Assembly (NCBI GenBank): GCA_021325635.1
Contig: JAJPGV010000062.1
Coordinates: 44,365-108,364, forward strand
Length of the DNA stretch: 64,000 nt
DNA from: Chloroflexota bacterium
GTDB taxonomy: Bacteria > Chloroflexota > JAJPGV01
Reading direction: 5' to 3'
The notes below the pieces were generated by a model, which was not told where the DNA came from, did not search any database, and was given only the letters and a program-made list of their open reading frames with translations. Position numbers and translations under genes: made by a program. Positions 43,501-52,568 of the stretch are shown here, piece after piece. Within the stretch, counting starts at the first letter, position 1, and the number at the start of each line of letters is the position of its first letter.

Positions 43501-44080
43501 AGAGCAGCTTGCGATCACGTTCCGCGTTCCGTCTGGTGCCGGCTTGCGCACCGACCTGAGCACGCGGGCGCGGCATCTTACCTCCCGAGTGCTAGACAAG
43601 AGCCTTCGGTCGCTCATCCTAGCGCTAGACGATGAAGGTCTCGATGAAGAGGACTGGTTGCCGGCTGTCGCAATGAATATCGTGGGCAAGCCGACGCCGA
43701 CCTGGCGAGATGAGGATGTTGAACTGTTCGACAGTACTCTCAGTCGAGTTGCGGGCGCCTTTCTTCGGGTCGAAGCCCTCTATTTCGAAACTGGCGCGCA
43801 CCAACGCGAGGGATTCGAGGCGAAGCGCGTTACCGTCACTGCGCCGGACGGCACGGAGTACAACCAGGTCGTTTGGGTCGATGGAGCCGTGGCTCCTACG
43901 CTCGAGCAGATCGCGGCGTCGGTGCTGGATGACGTTCGCACGCGTTTGGGCGACGAAAGCGGTCCGGCGCTCCTCGCAGCTCTGGCCAGCCAACTCCATC
44001 GTGAGTATTTGGAGAGGGAAGCAGAGCTTCCGGAACAGGAACCCGAACACTCTAGGCTGAGCAGGATGGGCAATGGCTGA
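40520..44080 (+). CDS. sspC: Large ATPase SspC
   Basis: 1,186 residues. Walker A GPYGSGKSS (80-88) and Walker B VVIVLDEFGKN (208-218) define a P-loop ATPase domain in the N-terminal half; the rest is long helical and mixed regions with no other recognised domain. SspC is the ATPase of the SspBCD phosphorothioation complex, and size and position match. It overlaps sspD by eight bases. Confidence 0.88.
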   Translation: MTLRATYEPLDAFYPEEPGSRLSDHIAIRPQFGRSVNLERDAGGADVTTYVPGARAIDTLRRLVVAMHYRDSVRAWSITGPYGSGKSSFALFLHSLLGPLGTGRRVAETVLQQAAPDLLSELVSGRRKLGADAEGFIRAVAVAEREPASQSLLRSLELGIRTFWHGATVPERVAELQAAANEARAAGNVGLSRAVVQLAAELARHAPVVIVLDEFGKNLEAFADAGPAADYFVLQQLAELASGERGQPLFLLTLQHQAFEEYAARAVTPQLRREWGKVQGRFEDVPFVESGEHATQLIASVFDTEDAHPTIRRQIAAWAEGMFAAGQALGLGGFFGDSVELLARCYPLHPLTVVALPELCARYAQHERTLMSFLAGGEANSVATRIEGLPTSGDSLPVIGLDAVYEYFVQSAATAILGSAEASRWLEVQRRVEESTDLEPELLPWIRSLAVLNLSSAGGLVRASQPMLAFAMAHTAAVPNAEPAVAVLRQFEQRGLVTYRKHADEYRIWQGSDFDLAEALDLAKQRMQDTPLSLLLQRLSPLPPAVVGRHSQKTGLLRYFAADWVDAFTGVPRVPLGADGLLLYVVGQEPDWNEYTVDGDLWPRVVIRTSEAESLREVVLEAAAIKDVLDQPDLIGNDWVARRELQERFTLAELRMRDTLSNAFAPGRPGVTWHLLGSTQQLSATGTVSRILSDVCDTVYHRSPHIQNEMLARRELTSQGSKARRDLLEAMVMRQSHERLGLEGYGPERAMYESVLRHTGIHYEDNGAWRFGPPRLGSGLEGMWVVLEDLLAVAGTRKVSLADVRDALMNPPVGLKEGPIPVFISALLLDRADDVAVYEDGTYQALLTVDLIERLVKRPETFAIKAVKVDGPRGIVIHALAEALGVPVLQRGKRRNLPVLSVVSPLLGRVRGLPEYTLRTKHLSERVAMVRAALLAAAEPDVLIFDDLPRACGCAPFAPGTVADDQQVSDFVALLFEALKELDAAYPALLARVEEQLAITFRVPSGAGLRTDLSTRARHLTSRVLDKSLRSLILALDDEGLDEEDWLPAVAMNIVGKPTPTWRDEDVELFDSTLSRVAGAFLRVEALYFETGAHQREGFEAKRVTVTAPDGTEYNQVVWVDGAVAPTLEQIAASVLDDVRTRLGDESGPALLAALASQLHREYLEREAELPEQEPEHSRLSRMGNG

Positions 44081-44885
44081 CCTTCGCCACGTTCTTGGTA
44101 TTTCGGGCGGAAAGGACAGCGCCGCGCTGGCGGTCTACATGCGCGACAGGGTGCCCGAGATGGAGTACTTCTTCTGCGATACCGGATCGGAGTTGCCTGA
44201 AACCTACGAGTACCTGGACCGACTTGAGGTTGTCTTAGGCAAACGCATTGTTCGCCTCAACCCGGAACGGGGTTTCGATCACTGGCTTACCGTCTACAGG
44301 GGCGCCCTTCCGTCGCCGCAGATGCGCTGGTGCACACGCCAAATGAAGATCAAGCCTCTTGAAGCATGGATTGGCGACAGCAACGCGTACAGCTACGTTG
44401 CAATCCGAGCTGACGAGCACCGCGACGGCTACGTATCTCATAAGCCGAACATTCATCCGGTCTATCCGTTCAGAGAGGACGGCATAGGGAAAGAGGATGT
44501 CCTCCGGATTCTGGAGGACGCGGGTGTGGGTCTGCCAAGCTACTATGAGTGGCGCACACGGTCTGGTTGTTATTTCTGCTTCTTTCAGAGGAAGCACGAA
44601 TGGCTCGGGCTCGCTAAGCACCACCCCGATCTATTTGCCAAAGCTGTCGCCTACGAGGACAAGGTGAACTTCGAGGACACAGCGATGAAGGACAGGAAAT
44701 ACACCTGGTCAGGCAAGGAGACTTTGCCGGAGCTGATCGCTCGTGGCGATGAAATCCGTGCAAAACATGAACAGGACCTCGCGCGCGGAAAAAAGGCTCG
44801 GCCTAACCAGCCTCTTATCCAAGTGCTGAGCGATGTCCTCGACGATGAGGACGACGCAATTCCCTGCCAGATGTGTCATCTCTGA
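44073..44885 (+). CDS. sspD: PAPS-reductase-like sulfurtransferase SspD/DndC-type
   Basis: 270 residues. PP-loop SGGKDSAALAVYM (11-23), then EYFFCDTGSELPETYEYLD, LPSPQMRWCTRQMKIKPLE and the Cys pairs SGCYFCFFQ and C-terminal IPCQMCHL, which may bind an Fe-S cluster as in DndC. The enzyme activates the DNA backbone phosphate with ATP and inserts sulfur. It starts within the end of sspC. Confidence 0.92.
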   Translation: MADLRHVLGISGGKDSAALAVYMRDRVPEMEYFFCDTGSELPETYEYLDRLEVVLGKRIVRLNPERGFDHWLTVYRGALPSPQMRWCTRQMKIKPLEAWIGDSNAYSYVAIRADEHRDGYVSHKPNIHPVYPFREDGIGKEDVLRILEDAGVGLPSYYEWRTRSGCYFCFFQRKHEWLGLAKHHPDLFAKAVAYEDKVNFEDTAMKDRKYTWSGKETLPELIARGDEIRAKHEQDLARGKKARPNQPLIQVLSDVLDDEDDAIPCQMCHL

Positions 44886-44955
44886 CATGCCATTCCGTGG
44901 CTTTCGTGTCGTCCAATCGGTAGTGTTCCGCACGGACTAGGGCGCGCTCGAATCG

Positions 44956-46446
44956 ATGGCGGTTGCTCTCTCGTCCGAGAGTTCAACGGTAAACGGTGTT
45001 GCTCGACACCGAACCGCGATGTCGCGCACGGCACTGTCGCGACCACTCACGCTCGCGCTTCAGGATGGGTTGATTTCTGAGGGGCGATCGGTATTTGACT
45101 ACGGCTGCGGTCGCGGCGGCGATGTTATGCGACTGCGCGCGCTAGGGATTGCTTGCGATGGATGGGATCCCGCGTACTTTCCCAGTAGCGAACGCGTTGC
45201 CGCGGACGTCGTGAACCTGGGATACGTGGTTAACGTAATCGAACATCCAGAGGAACGCCTCTCTGCGCTGACGGGAGCATGGGATCTGGCGCGTGTGGTG
45301 CTCGTCGTTGCCGCGCGAATGCACTGGGAAGCGAATTTCCTTCGATCGAACGGCACGCTGCATGACGGGCTGTTAACCGCGCGCAGCACGTTTCAACGGC
45401 TGTTCACACAGGAAGAGCTTCGAGATTGGCTGAGCACAACCTTGGGTGTGCAACCGATTGCTGCAGCACCAGGCGTCTTTTACGCGTTCAAATCCGAGGA
45501 GCAGGCACAAGCCTTCTTGGCACGACGATATCGTCGTTTGCCTCTAGCGGCACCCCGGCCCCAAATAAGCAGGGCGCTGTTCGAGGCTCACAGGCCATTG
45601 CTAGACGCGCTCATGAACTTCCTCAGCGAGCGTGGCCGTCTACCAGAAGACGACGAGATGGTAGAGGCCCCTGACATCCGGCAGCAGTTTGGCTCAATGG
45701 CGCGCGCGTTCTCCGTCGTTAGGTCCGTGACAGATGGTGACCATTGGCGTCACGTTCAAGACGAGCGACGGCAAGACCTATTGGTCTACCTTGGCCTTGC
45801 TCGCTTCGGTCGGCGCCCAATTCTGTCTCACCTGCCGCTCTCAATCCAGCGTGACGTCAAAGCATTCTTTGGCACATACCGTAAGGCGTGCGAAGAGGCC
45901 GACGAGCTGCTGTTCAGCGCCGGAAAGCGCGCCGTCGTTGACCGCGCGGCAGAGGTGACGCCCGTCGGAAAGATCACTCCTGACGGAATCTATGTCCACA
46001 CCTCGGCGTTATCTGCGCTTCCCGCAGTGCTGCGCGTCTACGAGGGCTGCGCTCGCACGCTTAGCGGTGAGGTTGAGGCGGCAAACATCATCAAGCTCAA
46101 TCGATTGAAGCCCAAGGTTTCGTATTTGTCCTATCCCGATTTCGATCGTGACCCTCATCCCGCACTCGCAATGGTGACGGGCGCTTCTTTGCCCGAGCTT
46201 CGTGTGGACTTCCGAGACTTCCGAGGATCAAGCAACCCACCCATCCTGCATCGGAAGGAAACCTTCGTAGGTGAGGACTACCCGCTTCGAGAGAAGTTCG
46301 CCCGCCTCACACAGCAAGAGGAGCGATACGGGTTGTACGAAGTACCTCATGGCATCGGCACTCGGAATGGTTGGCTAGAGACGCTAGCTGGCAAACGGGT
46401 TGCCCTTGCAGGTCACCGCGTGATCCGATGCAAGTCGCTGGATTAG
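44956..46446 (+). CDS. DNA phosphorothioation-associated putative methyltransferase
   Basis: 496 residues. It opens with the family pattern RHRTAMSRTALSRPLTLALQ, SAM motif FDYGCGRGGDVMRL, GIACDGWDPAYFP, and NVIEHPEERL. This protein is a common companion of Dnd/Ssp loci but its substrate is unknown. Seventy bases after sspD on the same strand. No ribosome-binding site is obvious before ATG 44956. It ends convergently, overlapping a decayed minus-strand gene. Confidence 0.9.
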   Translation: MAVALSSESSTVNGVARHRTAMSRTALSRPLTLALQDGLISEGRSVFDYGCGRGGDVMRLRALGIACDGWDPAYFPSSERVAADVVNLGYVVNVIEHPEERLSALTGAWDLARVVLVVAARMHWEANFLRSNGTLHDGLLTARSTFQRLFTQEELRDWLSTTLGVQPIAAAPGVFYAFKSEEQAQAFLARRYRRLPLAAPRPQISRALFEAHRPLLDALMNFLSERGRLPEDDEMVEAPDIRQQFGSMARAFSVVRSVTDGDHWRHVQDERRQDLLVYLGLARFGRRPILSHLPLSIQRDVKAFFGTYRKACEEADELLFSAGKRAVVDRAAEVTPVGKITPDGIYVHTSALSALPAVLRVYEGCARTLSGEVEAANIIKLNRLKPKVSYLSYPDFDRDPHPALAMVTGASLPELRVDFRDFRGSSNPPILHRKETFVGEDYPLREKFARLTQQEERYGLYEVPHGIGTRNGWLETLAGKRVALAGHRVIRCKSLD

Positions 46447-46687
46447 CGGTTCCACAATGGCGGGTCGTGAATGCGGTGGTACTCAGCACGGCCGATGTTG
46501 TACGTATCCCGGTAGCGCGGCCCGGGCCGCAGCCAAGCTGGAGAAGTTCACCAGATAGTTCTTGCTGAGGCTGCGCCACTCGGGGTACTTCGAATCGATA
46601 CATGCCCGGTTGAGCCCAGATTCGTCGCTTGCTTCGGTCAGAATGTGTGCTCGTCGCTTGTAGAATTTGTGTTCTATGATGCTCCTT
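46443..46687 (-). pseudogene. Frameshifted small gene between the PT locus and the AlbA_2 gene
   Basis: Two minus-strand frames read like one protein. One carries HKFYKRRAHILTEASDESGL then IDSKYPEWRSLSKNYLVNFS and SLAAARAA. The other, entered within GCGGCCCGGGCCGC (46517-46530), carries RYRDTYNIGRAEYHRIHDPP then LWNR and TAA at 46443. No ATG, GTG or TTG opens the first frame near GAAGGAG, so the start is also unclear. Probably a decayed gene; family unknown. Its 3' end overlaps the methyltransferase stop. Confidence 0.4.
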
Positions 46688-46688
46688 C

Positions 46689-47756
46689 ATGGATTTCGCT
46701 GAGTGGTCTGAGCGCGTGTTGCACGCGTTGGTGCAAGAAGTAGATGCTTCACCTCAGACCCGACTGATCGGGGCTGGTGACCGTCAGCTTGGGATGAGGC
46801 TGTTCGCTGACCGGATGGCGGCAATTGCTGACTTCCATCAGTCACCCGAAAGAATGGCGACTCTCGATGCCCTAGAGGACCTTCAAGCACTAGGTCTGGT
46901 CGAGCGACCTTCAACCCTTTATTGGAAGCTAACAGAGGCCGGTCGGCAGGTAGATGGCGATCCTTTGCAGCTTTGGCAGCTAATCTGCCAGCGCAGCTAC
47001 CAAGCTGACTGGGTTGAGTTGCTTCGCGTCGTTAACGCCCAGAGCGCTCAAGACCGCGCCGACTTTGCTGAGGTTCGATGGCTTGAGCGCTCAGAAGTCG
47101 AAGGTCAACTTGGCTGGACCGGTGCCGAGGACCTTCTTTGGGCGGTCGCTCAAGAAACTGAGAATGTCGGCCTTGTTCGCCGGCGAGCAGCGGGTGGCGG
47201 TTATCTGAGCCTCCGCAGCACTTATCGCGGACTCGTGTGGCAAACACGACGCGCCGCAACCGTTGAAGCTCAATTCATTGACCGCCTTCTGGCCGAATGG
47301 GAGACGACGAGTGTCGAATTCAAGCGCGAAGTCCATACCGGTACGGCGGATCAGAAGGCCGAGCTAATTAAGGACATTCTGGGCCTCGCGAATACTCAAG
47401 CGACTGGTCAGAGATGGCTGATTATCGGATTCGACGATAAGACTCGAACTCATTCTGGTCCGCCCGACCCCAAGCTCACGCAAAATCACCTTGAGCAACT
47501 CGCAGCCCGGTATACCGAGCCATGTGTCGAGTTGAAGTACGACACAGTTGACTACCACGGCTCCCTCGTCGGTCGGCTGGAAGTAGTTCGCGAGGCACAC
47601 AAGCTTCCTTACAAAGTAGCGAAGGCTATAGGGGATAAGAAGCGCGTTGTGGTCGGCGATGTCTACGTTCGCCACTCATCCCAGACCGAAAGGCCGTCCG
47701 CTGCCGAGCTAGGTGCCATACAGGAGGAGGGCGACCGTGCGCGAGGGTCAGCCTAA
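46689..47756 (+). CDS. AlbA_2/Schlafen-type putative DNA-binding protein
   Basis: 355 residues. The C-terminal AlbA_2 (Schlafen-like) domain spans about 205-340: TTSVEFKREVHTGTADQKAE, then ILGLANTQATGQRWLIIGFDD and VVVGDVYVRHSSQTERPSAAE. The Glu/Lys of ESxEFK are kept as V-E-F-K. The N-terminal half is helical with a winged-helix-like YWKLTEAGRQV. AlbA_2 proteins bind or cut nucleic acid and are frequent in defence islands. A TATGAT -10-like box ends nine bases before the ATG. Confidence 0.82.
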   Translation: MDFAEWSERVLHALVQEVDASPQTRLIGAGDRQLGMRLFADRMAAIADFHQSPERMATLDALEDLQALGLVERPSTLYWKLTEAGRQVDGDPLQLWQLICQRSYQADWVELLRVVNAQSAQDRADFAEVRWLERSEVEGQLGWTGAEDLLWAVAQETENVGLVRRRAAGGGYLSLRSTYRGLVWQTRRAATVEAQFIDRLLAEWETTSVEFKREVHTGTADQKAELIKDILGLANTQATGQRWLIIGFDDKTRTHSGPPDPKLTQNHLEQLAARYTEPCVELKYDTVDYHGSLVGRLEVVREAHKLPYKVAKAIGDKKRVVVGDVYVRHSSQTERPSAAELGAIQEEGDRARGSA

Positions 47757-47852
47757 CCCTTATGGACGCCGTTGCAACTGCGCAGCATCTGCAACTAGCG
47801 AGTACGGGTACCGTGCGATTCGACCGCTAGCGTTGTTGTAACAGGCAAGCGT

Positions 47853-49745
47853 ATGGAGCCAGTCACCATCCCACTCACCGACGGAAAAACGCTAACTGCA
47901 ACCGACATCGCGCGATCTGAGTTGGTGGAGCTCGCCAACCTTAACGAACCTGATCGCATCCCAAGACTCCTCTCCCTAATCGCACACCACCTCGGCCTTT
48001 CCAGCACACCCAATCAGTTAACTGGTCTCGGTGACGAGGAGCAGCTAACGCTGGCCGTCATGTGGCTCCGGGCACTCGGTTACGAAGCTAGTGGCGGCAC
48101 AGTGGAATCCAACTGCGCCGCGCTTCTGGCGACGGCTGAAGAGCTCGGCCGCGTGGTCGCAAACAATCCGATCCTCGGTGCTGCTATCGAAAAGGGTTCT
48201 CCCTGGGTTGACCGAATCCTGGGGCCCAATAATCAACTCCTTTCGCGGCTGAAGGCGCCCGCGAAGCTACCTCCCATGCCCGCCGGAGCGAGGCTGTTCA
48301 TTCCGGACCCAGCATTAGACGTGGGTGGTGGTTGGCCCGAACTTCCTGAGCACGAGAACCTGGACGTCAGCGTCGTCTTCGATCGGTTGGCTGCTGTCGT
48401 TCGTGCTGCCCCAGCGATGTGGCCCTCTGTAGAGCTTCGAGTCATGGGCAGCCTGGACAACAGTCGATTTCGGACGTATCTCGTCAACGGTCAGGGACTC
48501 TTTGACGAGGTTCCGGAGATGGACGAGGCCATCTGGGTCGAACCGGCTCATGTTCGCCAGATTGTTTTGAAGGCTTCGAATTTCATCGAGCTTATGAGTA
48601 GGTGGGTCGATGGTGAGCCATTTCAGATTGGGGAAGTCGCCTTCCTTCCTCCCCCAGCGCAGTGGCTTAGTTTCGGTCGAGCGCCTATTGACGTGTATCA
48701 ACTCAGGCGTATTCTTCGGGCTCTACCGCCAGCCCAGAGCCACTACAAGACGATATTTGGGATGGGGAGTGGGGACCAACTCCAAGACATAGAGCAGCTC
48801 ATTTACTCCGCATGCCGCGCCGCTCAGCTTAGTCAGCAGGAATGGACTCGTGAGTATGTCGGGCTAGAACACCATGGGCAAGGCGCTTTCATTAGCATTC
48901 AGTTACCGGTCGGAGTGCGGCTTGATGCTGCGTACAGCGTCACCGCCCACATGGCCGCTGTCACCGTCCACTACCGGCGGCCTTTTGTTGCCGAACGTTT
49001 TTGGTTGCGCGTCGGCGAGCGTTTCGCTGTGACGGGCGAGGCATTTCGACTGGAAAGTGAAGAGCCACTCGCAAACGGTTGGTTCAGGGCTTCCGCCGAT
49101 GTGTCCTTCAGTCACACGCAAGGATTTGTTTATCTGGGAACCGATGCAAGGCCAGGACGAGTTGAGTGGCAATTGTTGAAGCCCATCGGACGACAGATAA
49201 GCCGGACTGAGGGACGACTAGCGCTGCTCCCAGGCCTGTATTCCCTTGCAGGCGTCAGTCTGGCTGGAGACCTGCAACAGGCGACTCTGGCAGCAACGGG
49301 AGGAGCCAAGGCGTCTGCCGCGGGACGCTTTGAAACCGCGCTGGCCAACGCCTGCGTAGCCTGCGGCTATGAGGTCCTCTTCGGAGGCAAGTTGCTCAGC
49401 ACCCGCCAGCTAGATTTCCTCGCGCTCGATGAATCTGCGGGTCGCGTCCACGCAGTAAGCGTCACAACCTCGAATAGAGTGCTCGACAAATTTCGGGATC
49501 TCAAGCTGGCTGTCGCTCGCTTGGCGCAGGATTGCGGCCCAGCTTGGTCGTGGCGAATGGTCATCATTTCCGCACAACCTAGGGCCACATGCGTCGAAGC
49601 TGAGGTCGTCGCTCTGGAGCAGGATGGAGGTGTCTTCATTGGCTGGGATGTCGTTGCGACGCTTCTCGGTGACGTGCCGGACCTAGCGCTTTTCAAACAA
49701 TCGTTCGAGCTTGGCCACCTACCGTACCCTCCCGTCGAGTACTGA
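47853..49745 (+). CDS. Large hypothetical protein with restriction-endonuclease-like C-terminus
   Basis: 630 residues; no known family for the first 480. The C-terminal about 110 residues resemble an Mrr/PD-(D/E)xK fold: AAGRFETALANACVACGYEV, then LLSTRQLDFLALDESAGRVH and AVSVTTSNRVLDKFRDLKLA. The Asp is present, but the usual E/Q-x-K is replaced by SVTTSN, so catalysis is doubtful. 96 bases after the AlbA_2 gene on the same strand, suggesting a joint unit. ATG start. Confidence 0.6.
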   Translation: MEPVTIPLTDGKTLTATDIARSELVELANLNEPDRIPRLLSLIAHHLGLSSTPNQLTGLGDEEQLTLAVMWLRALGYEASGGTVESNCAALLATAEELGRVVANNPILGAAIEKGSPWVDRILGPNNQLLSRLKAPAKLPPMPAGARLFIPDPALDVGGGWPELPEHENLDVSVVFDRLAAVVRAAPAMWPSVELRVMGSLDNSRFRTYLVNGQGLFDEVPEMDEAIWVEPAHVRQIVLKASNFIELMSRWVDGEPFQIGEVAFLPPPAQWLSFGRAPIDVYQLRRILRALPPAQSHYKTIFGMGSGDQLQDIEQLIYSACRAAQLSQQEWTREYVGLEHHGQGAFISIQLPVGVRLDAAYSVTAHMAAVTVHYRRPFVAERFWLRVGERFAVTGEAFRLESEEPLANGWFRASADVSFSHTQGFVYLGTDARPGRVEWQLLKPIGRQISRTEGRLALLPGLYSLAGVSLAGDLQQATLAATGGAKASAAGRFETALANACVACGYEVLFGGKLLSTRQLDFLALDESAGRVHAVSVTTSNRVLDKFRDLKLAVARLAQDCGPAWSWRMVIISAQPRATCVEAEVVALEQDGGVFIGWDVVATLLGDVPDLALFKQSFELGHLPYPPVEY

Positions 49746-49840
49746 TCGCGGACTGCGATTGCATATCCAGTCGTTAGGCTGCACGCCACCCTGCCGGGCC
49801 CGCTGCGAGCAAACAGGCGACCAAACCAACGCGGACACAC

Positions 49841-52336
49841 GTGACCTCGCTGGTTAATCCCCGGCTCTGCAGCATCGTGCTGCTGTTCTGCGCGGAACTC
49901 TGCTTGTCTGTTGCTGCCTATCGCAGCAAGCGGCGTGCATTTCGGTGGGATATGCCATTGATTGCCACTTACATAGCGTCATCCATTTCGTCGGTAGGGA
50001 TGTTCACGCAATCCGATTGGTCATGGTCAATCACGGCCGGTGCGGTTGTTCTTTGGATGCATGGTGCGGCTATGCGCCACTCCATTTGGCTTGAAAGTCT
50101 GTTGGCCTACGAATGGAGGGGTGGGAGCCGCCAGTGGATTTGGCGCCTGATACGCCCGCACTCAATGGAATGGCTCAGGACACGACATCCCGATGCGGCA
50201 GGGTCGGTGGTCCAGTCGTGCGCGGTCGTACTGCTTTCCGCGCACTGGGTTGCTATTGCTGCATCCGTCACCGCGCTCCCGGTCATCGGCTACCTGATCG
50301 CGAGGATGACCGATTCGCGGAAGTTCGTCGAGATCGATATTCAAGGGTTTACTCGCGAGGGGCTGAAGTTCATTCCGCGCCTGCGTCCTATTGGACGAGG
50401 GTTGCTCGCTGCGGGGGTTGCTTCCGCCGTATCAGCCGTTCTGAGCAGAGAACGCCCGATCTTCTATGGGGATTCGCCCACGGCCGTTGCCACCCTTGCC
50501 ACTCTGGGCCAGATTGTCGCGACAGTTGGCGTGCTGGCCATCACGCTCAGCTTCGTCCTTGCCCAAGTGGCTGCTTCAGAGGTCTCGATCCGCTCATCGC
50601 TTCGCTTGGCTCGCCACCCGTTCCTCTACCGCACGGCGGTCGTTCTAATCACCTCCCTAGCCCTCACCATGGCACTGCTCACCCAAGCGTATGAATTGCC
50701 ACAGGCACCAGATCGGGCGCTATGGTGGCCTTTGGACGTCGCTTTGCTATTAGGGGCGCTGAGCCTTGCTACGACGGGCTGGTTTGTGTGGCAAGCTCCA
50801 GCGCTGCTGGGCCCGGAGCCATTCGTGGCGCTTGAGCTCCGAAGGTTCACCAAGTGGTGGAGCAAACAAATTACCGACGATTGGGGAGGCCGGCGCTATC
50901 CGCGGACGCTTTGGAACGAGCGCGACGATCCCCTCGTCGTTTTGGAGCGAGTGCTGTACAAGGCCATCCAGAACCGCGATGGTCTCACAATTCAAACGAC
51001 GCTCTACCAGCTAGCCGAGCGAATTCAGGATTACTTTCCCCGGGATCCAGACCGATATGACACTGGACCAGGTGGTGTCATTCTCAACTTCCAGCAGGGA
51101 GGCAGGCCCGAGATCGCAGCCCTTGACGCTTACTTGTTCGAGCGTTTCGCAGATGTCATCGATCTAGCGGCCGACCAGCACTACACGTTCGCACTCGATC
51201 ACCTCACCGACTTCTGGGCTCGTGTGGGACCTGGTCGAACGTCAGATCAGCTGTCCTGGGTCAGCAAGGCACGATTCGGGCCGCCCGATCGGGCCGGTAC
51301 GCCAGGGCAACAGTTTATTCGCCGGATTGTGGAGTCGGGCATACGCACGCAAAATGCGGAGGCAGCCGAGCGCGCCCTGCAACTCATTTTCCGGGCAAAT
51401 CGGGAGCTCGCCCATGACTTACCGCGGGGAACGGATCTTTGGGACATCTACCTCAACGCGCATCCCGACCAGCGGCCGCGTGGCGGGCCAGAACCTGTAA
51501 TTGACGAGCAGGATCGCACGCGTCGGCAGGGGAATGATGAGAAGGTTCGCTCGTTTACGCAGATCGCCGTGGAGTACTGCCAAGCAATCGGGCTGGAGGC
51601 GATCTCGTTTGGACTTTGGGAGGTGGTCTCGGACTGCACAGTAGAACTGCAATTTATCGTCGGAGCAGTCTTCGATGAGACCGGTGATAAGGCCCTGCGC
51701 AGTCATGTGCTGTGGCATGTCTTGAGCAGTCTCTCGCGAATATCAGACCGTCTGTGTCAGATTCCGGACGGGCAGAAGTCCGCAGTGGCAAACAGTTTCA
51801 TTTTTATGCTGTCGTTTCTCCGCACGCCGCTGGAAAGGCTTGACGCTAACACTGACGAGGGCATGGCCAAGTGGATGGGCGATGGTCTCAGCCAATTAAT
51901 CGCGACACAGTTGGCCGCTGGCGTCCTCAGTGTGACTCTCATACATGATGCTGCTGAACTTGTCGTTGCCGACCTTCACGCCTTCGCAACGGTTCAAGCG
52001 GACTTCATTCGCACATTGGCCGATGCTGCACGGACAATCTCAGCAGAGGGATGGACTGCAGCCGAACCGCATAAACGGGAAATCTACCGTGCTTTCCTCA
52101 GCGCGCTCTGTTCTCAGATTCCCACGGACACGAGAAGCTGGACTGTGGAGGAGTTGCGTCAAGTCAGGTTCAACGTCGATTCTGCGATGCGCGGTCTCGG
52201 TGAGGCCATAGTCGGGCCCTGGCAGGTTCCGAAGGTGCCCCTCGAACGAAGGCCCTTAAAAGGCCCTGGGAGCGTCGGAAGAGTTCAAGTTAGGCCGCGC
52301 GGTCGCGTGCGTCGCCGTGCACGGCCGCGAATTTGA
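49841..52336 (+). CDS. Large multi-pass membrane protein with long cytosolic helical domain
   Basis: 831 residues. About eight hydrophobic segments lie in the first 325 residues (near 9-27, 39-57, 63-78, two within 117-155, 214-245, 260-281, 294-322). About 500 helical soluble residues follow, without motifs I recognise. The Arg-rich end (RVQVRPRGRVRRRARPRI) is encoded within repeat-like DNA next to an IS21, so the original C-terminus may have been replaced. GTG start. Such TM-plus-soluble proteins can be effectors that damage the membrane, but nothing in the sequence proves this. Confidence 0.6.
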   Translation: MTSLVNPRLCSIVLLFCAELCLSVAAYRSKRRAFRWDMPLIATYIASSISSVGMFTQSDWSWSITAGAVVLWMHGAAMRHSIWLESLLAYEWRGGSRQWIWRLIRPHSMEWLRTRHPDAAGSVVQSCAVVLLSAHWVAIAASVTALPVIGYLIARMTDSRKFVEIDIQGFTREGLKFIPRLRPIGRGLLAAGVASAVSAVLSRERPIFYGDSPTAVATLATLGQIVATVGVLAITLSFVLAQVAASEVSIRSSLRLARHPFLYRTAVVLITSLALTMALLTQAYELPQAPDRALWWPLDVALLLGALSLATTGWFVWQAPALLGPEPFVALELRRFTKWWSKQITDDWGGRRYPRTLWNERDDPLVVLERVLYKAIQNRDGLTIQTTLYQLAERIQDYFPRDPDRYDTGPGGVILNFQQGGRPEIAALDAYLFERFADVIDLAADQHYTFALDHLTDFWARVGPGRTSDQLSWVSKARFGPPDRAGTPGQQFIRRIVESGIRTQNAEAAERALQLIFRANRELAHDLPRGTDLWDIYLNAHPDQRPRGGPEPVIDEQDRTRRQGNDEKVRSFTQIAVEYCQAIGLEAISFGLWEVVSDCTVELQFIVGAVFDETGDKALRSHVLWHVLSSLSRISDRLCQIPDGQKSAVANSFIFMLSFLRTPLERLDANTDEGMAKWMGDGLSQLIATQLAAGVLSVTLIHDAAELVVADLHAFATVQADFIRTLADAARTISAEGWTAAEPHKREIYRAFLSALCSQIPTDTRSWTVEELRQVRFNVDSAMRGLGEAIVGPWQVPKVPLERRPLKGPGSVGRVQVRPRGRVRRRARPRI

Positions 52337-52337
52337 G
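52323..52337 (+). repeat. Dispersed motif GGCCGCRAATTY, copy 1
   Basis: GGCCGCGAATTTGAG at the stop codon of the membrane-protein gene, preceded by GCGTGCGTCGCCGTG, a string also found (with one insertion) before copy 3. The second half of the pair seen in copies 2-3 is not evident here. Confidence 0.45.
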
Positions 52338-52568
52338 AAGAAACCCAGGGCTTGCTTGCAGTACGCGGTGGCTCGACGACCCGCGGTCCTGGCCGAGCCC
52401 ACCGACCACCGAAGGTGCCCTCACAAGTGCGGTGGCCGCCGCCGCGACGGCCGCTGTTGATTCCGCCGCAAAAGTTGACCACTTTCCGCCTGAAAAGTTG
52501 ACCACCCCCGGGCAGCACGACCCTTCATGGCAAGCGAGCCATGAGGAGGCAAGGAAGGAGTGCTGTCT

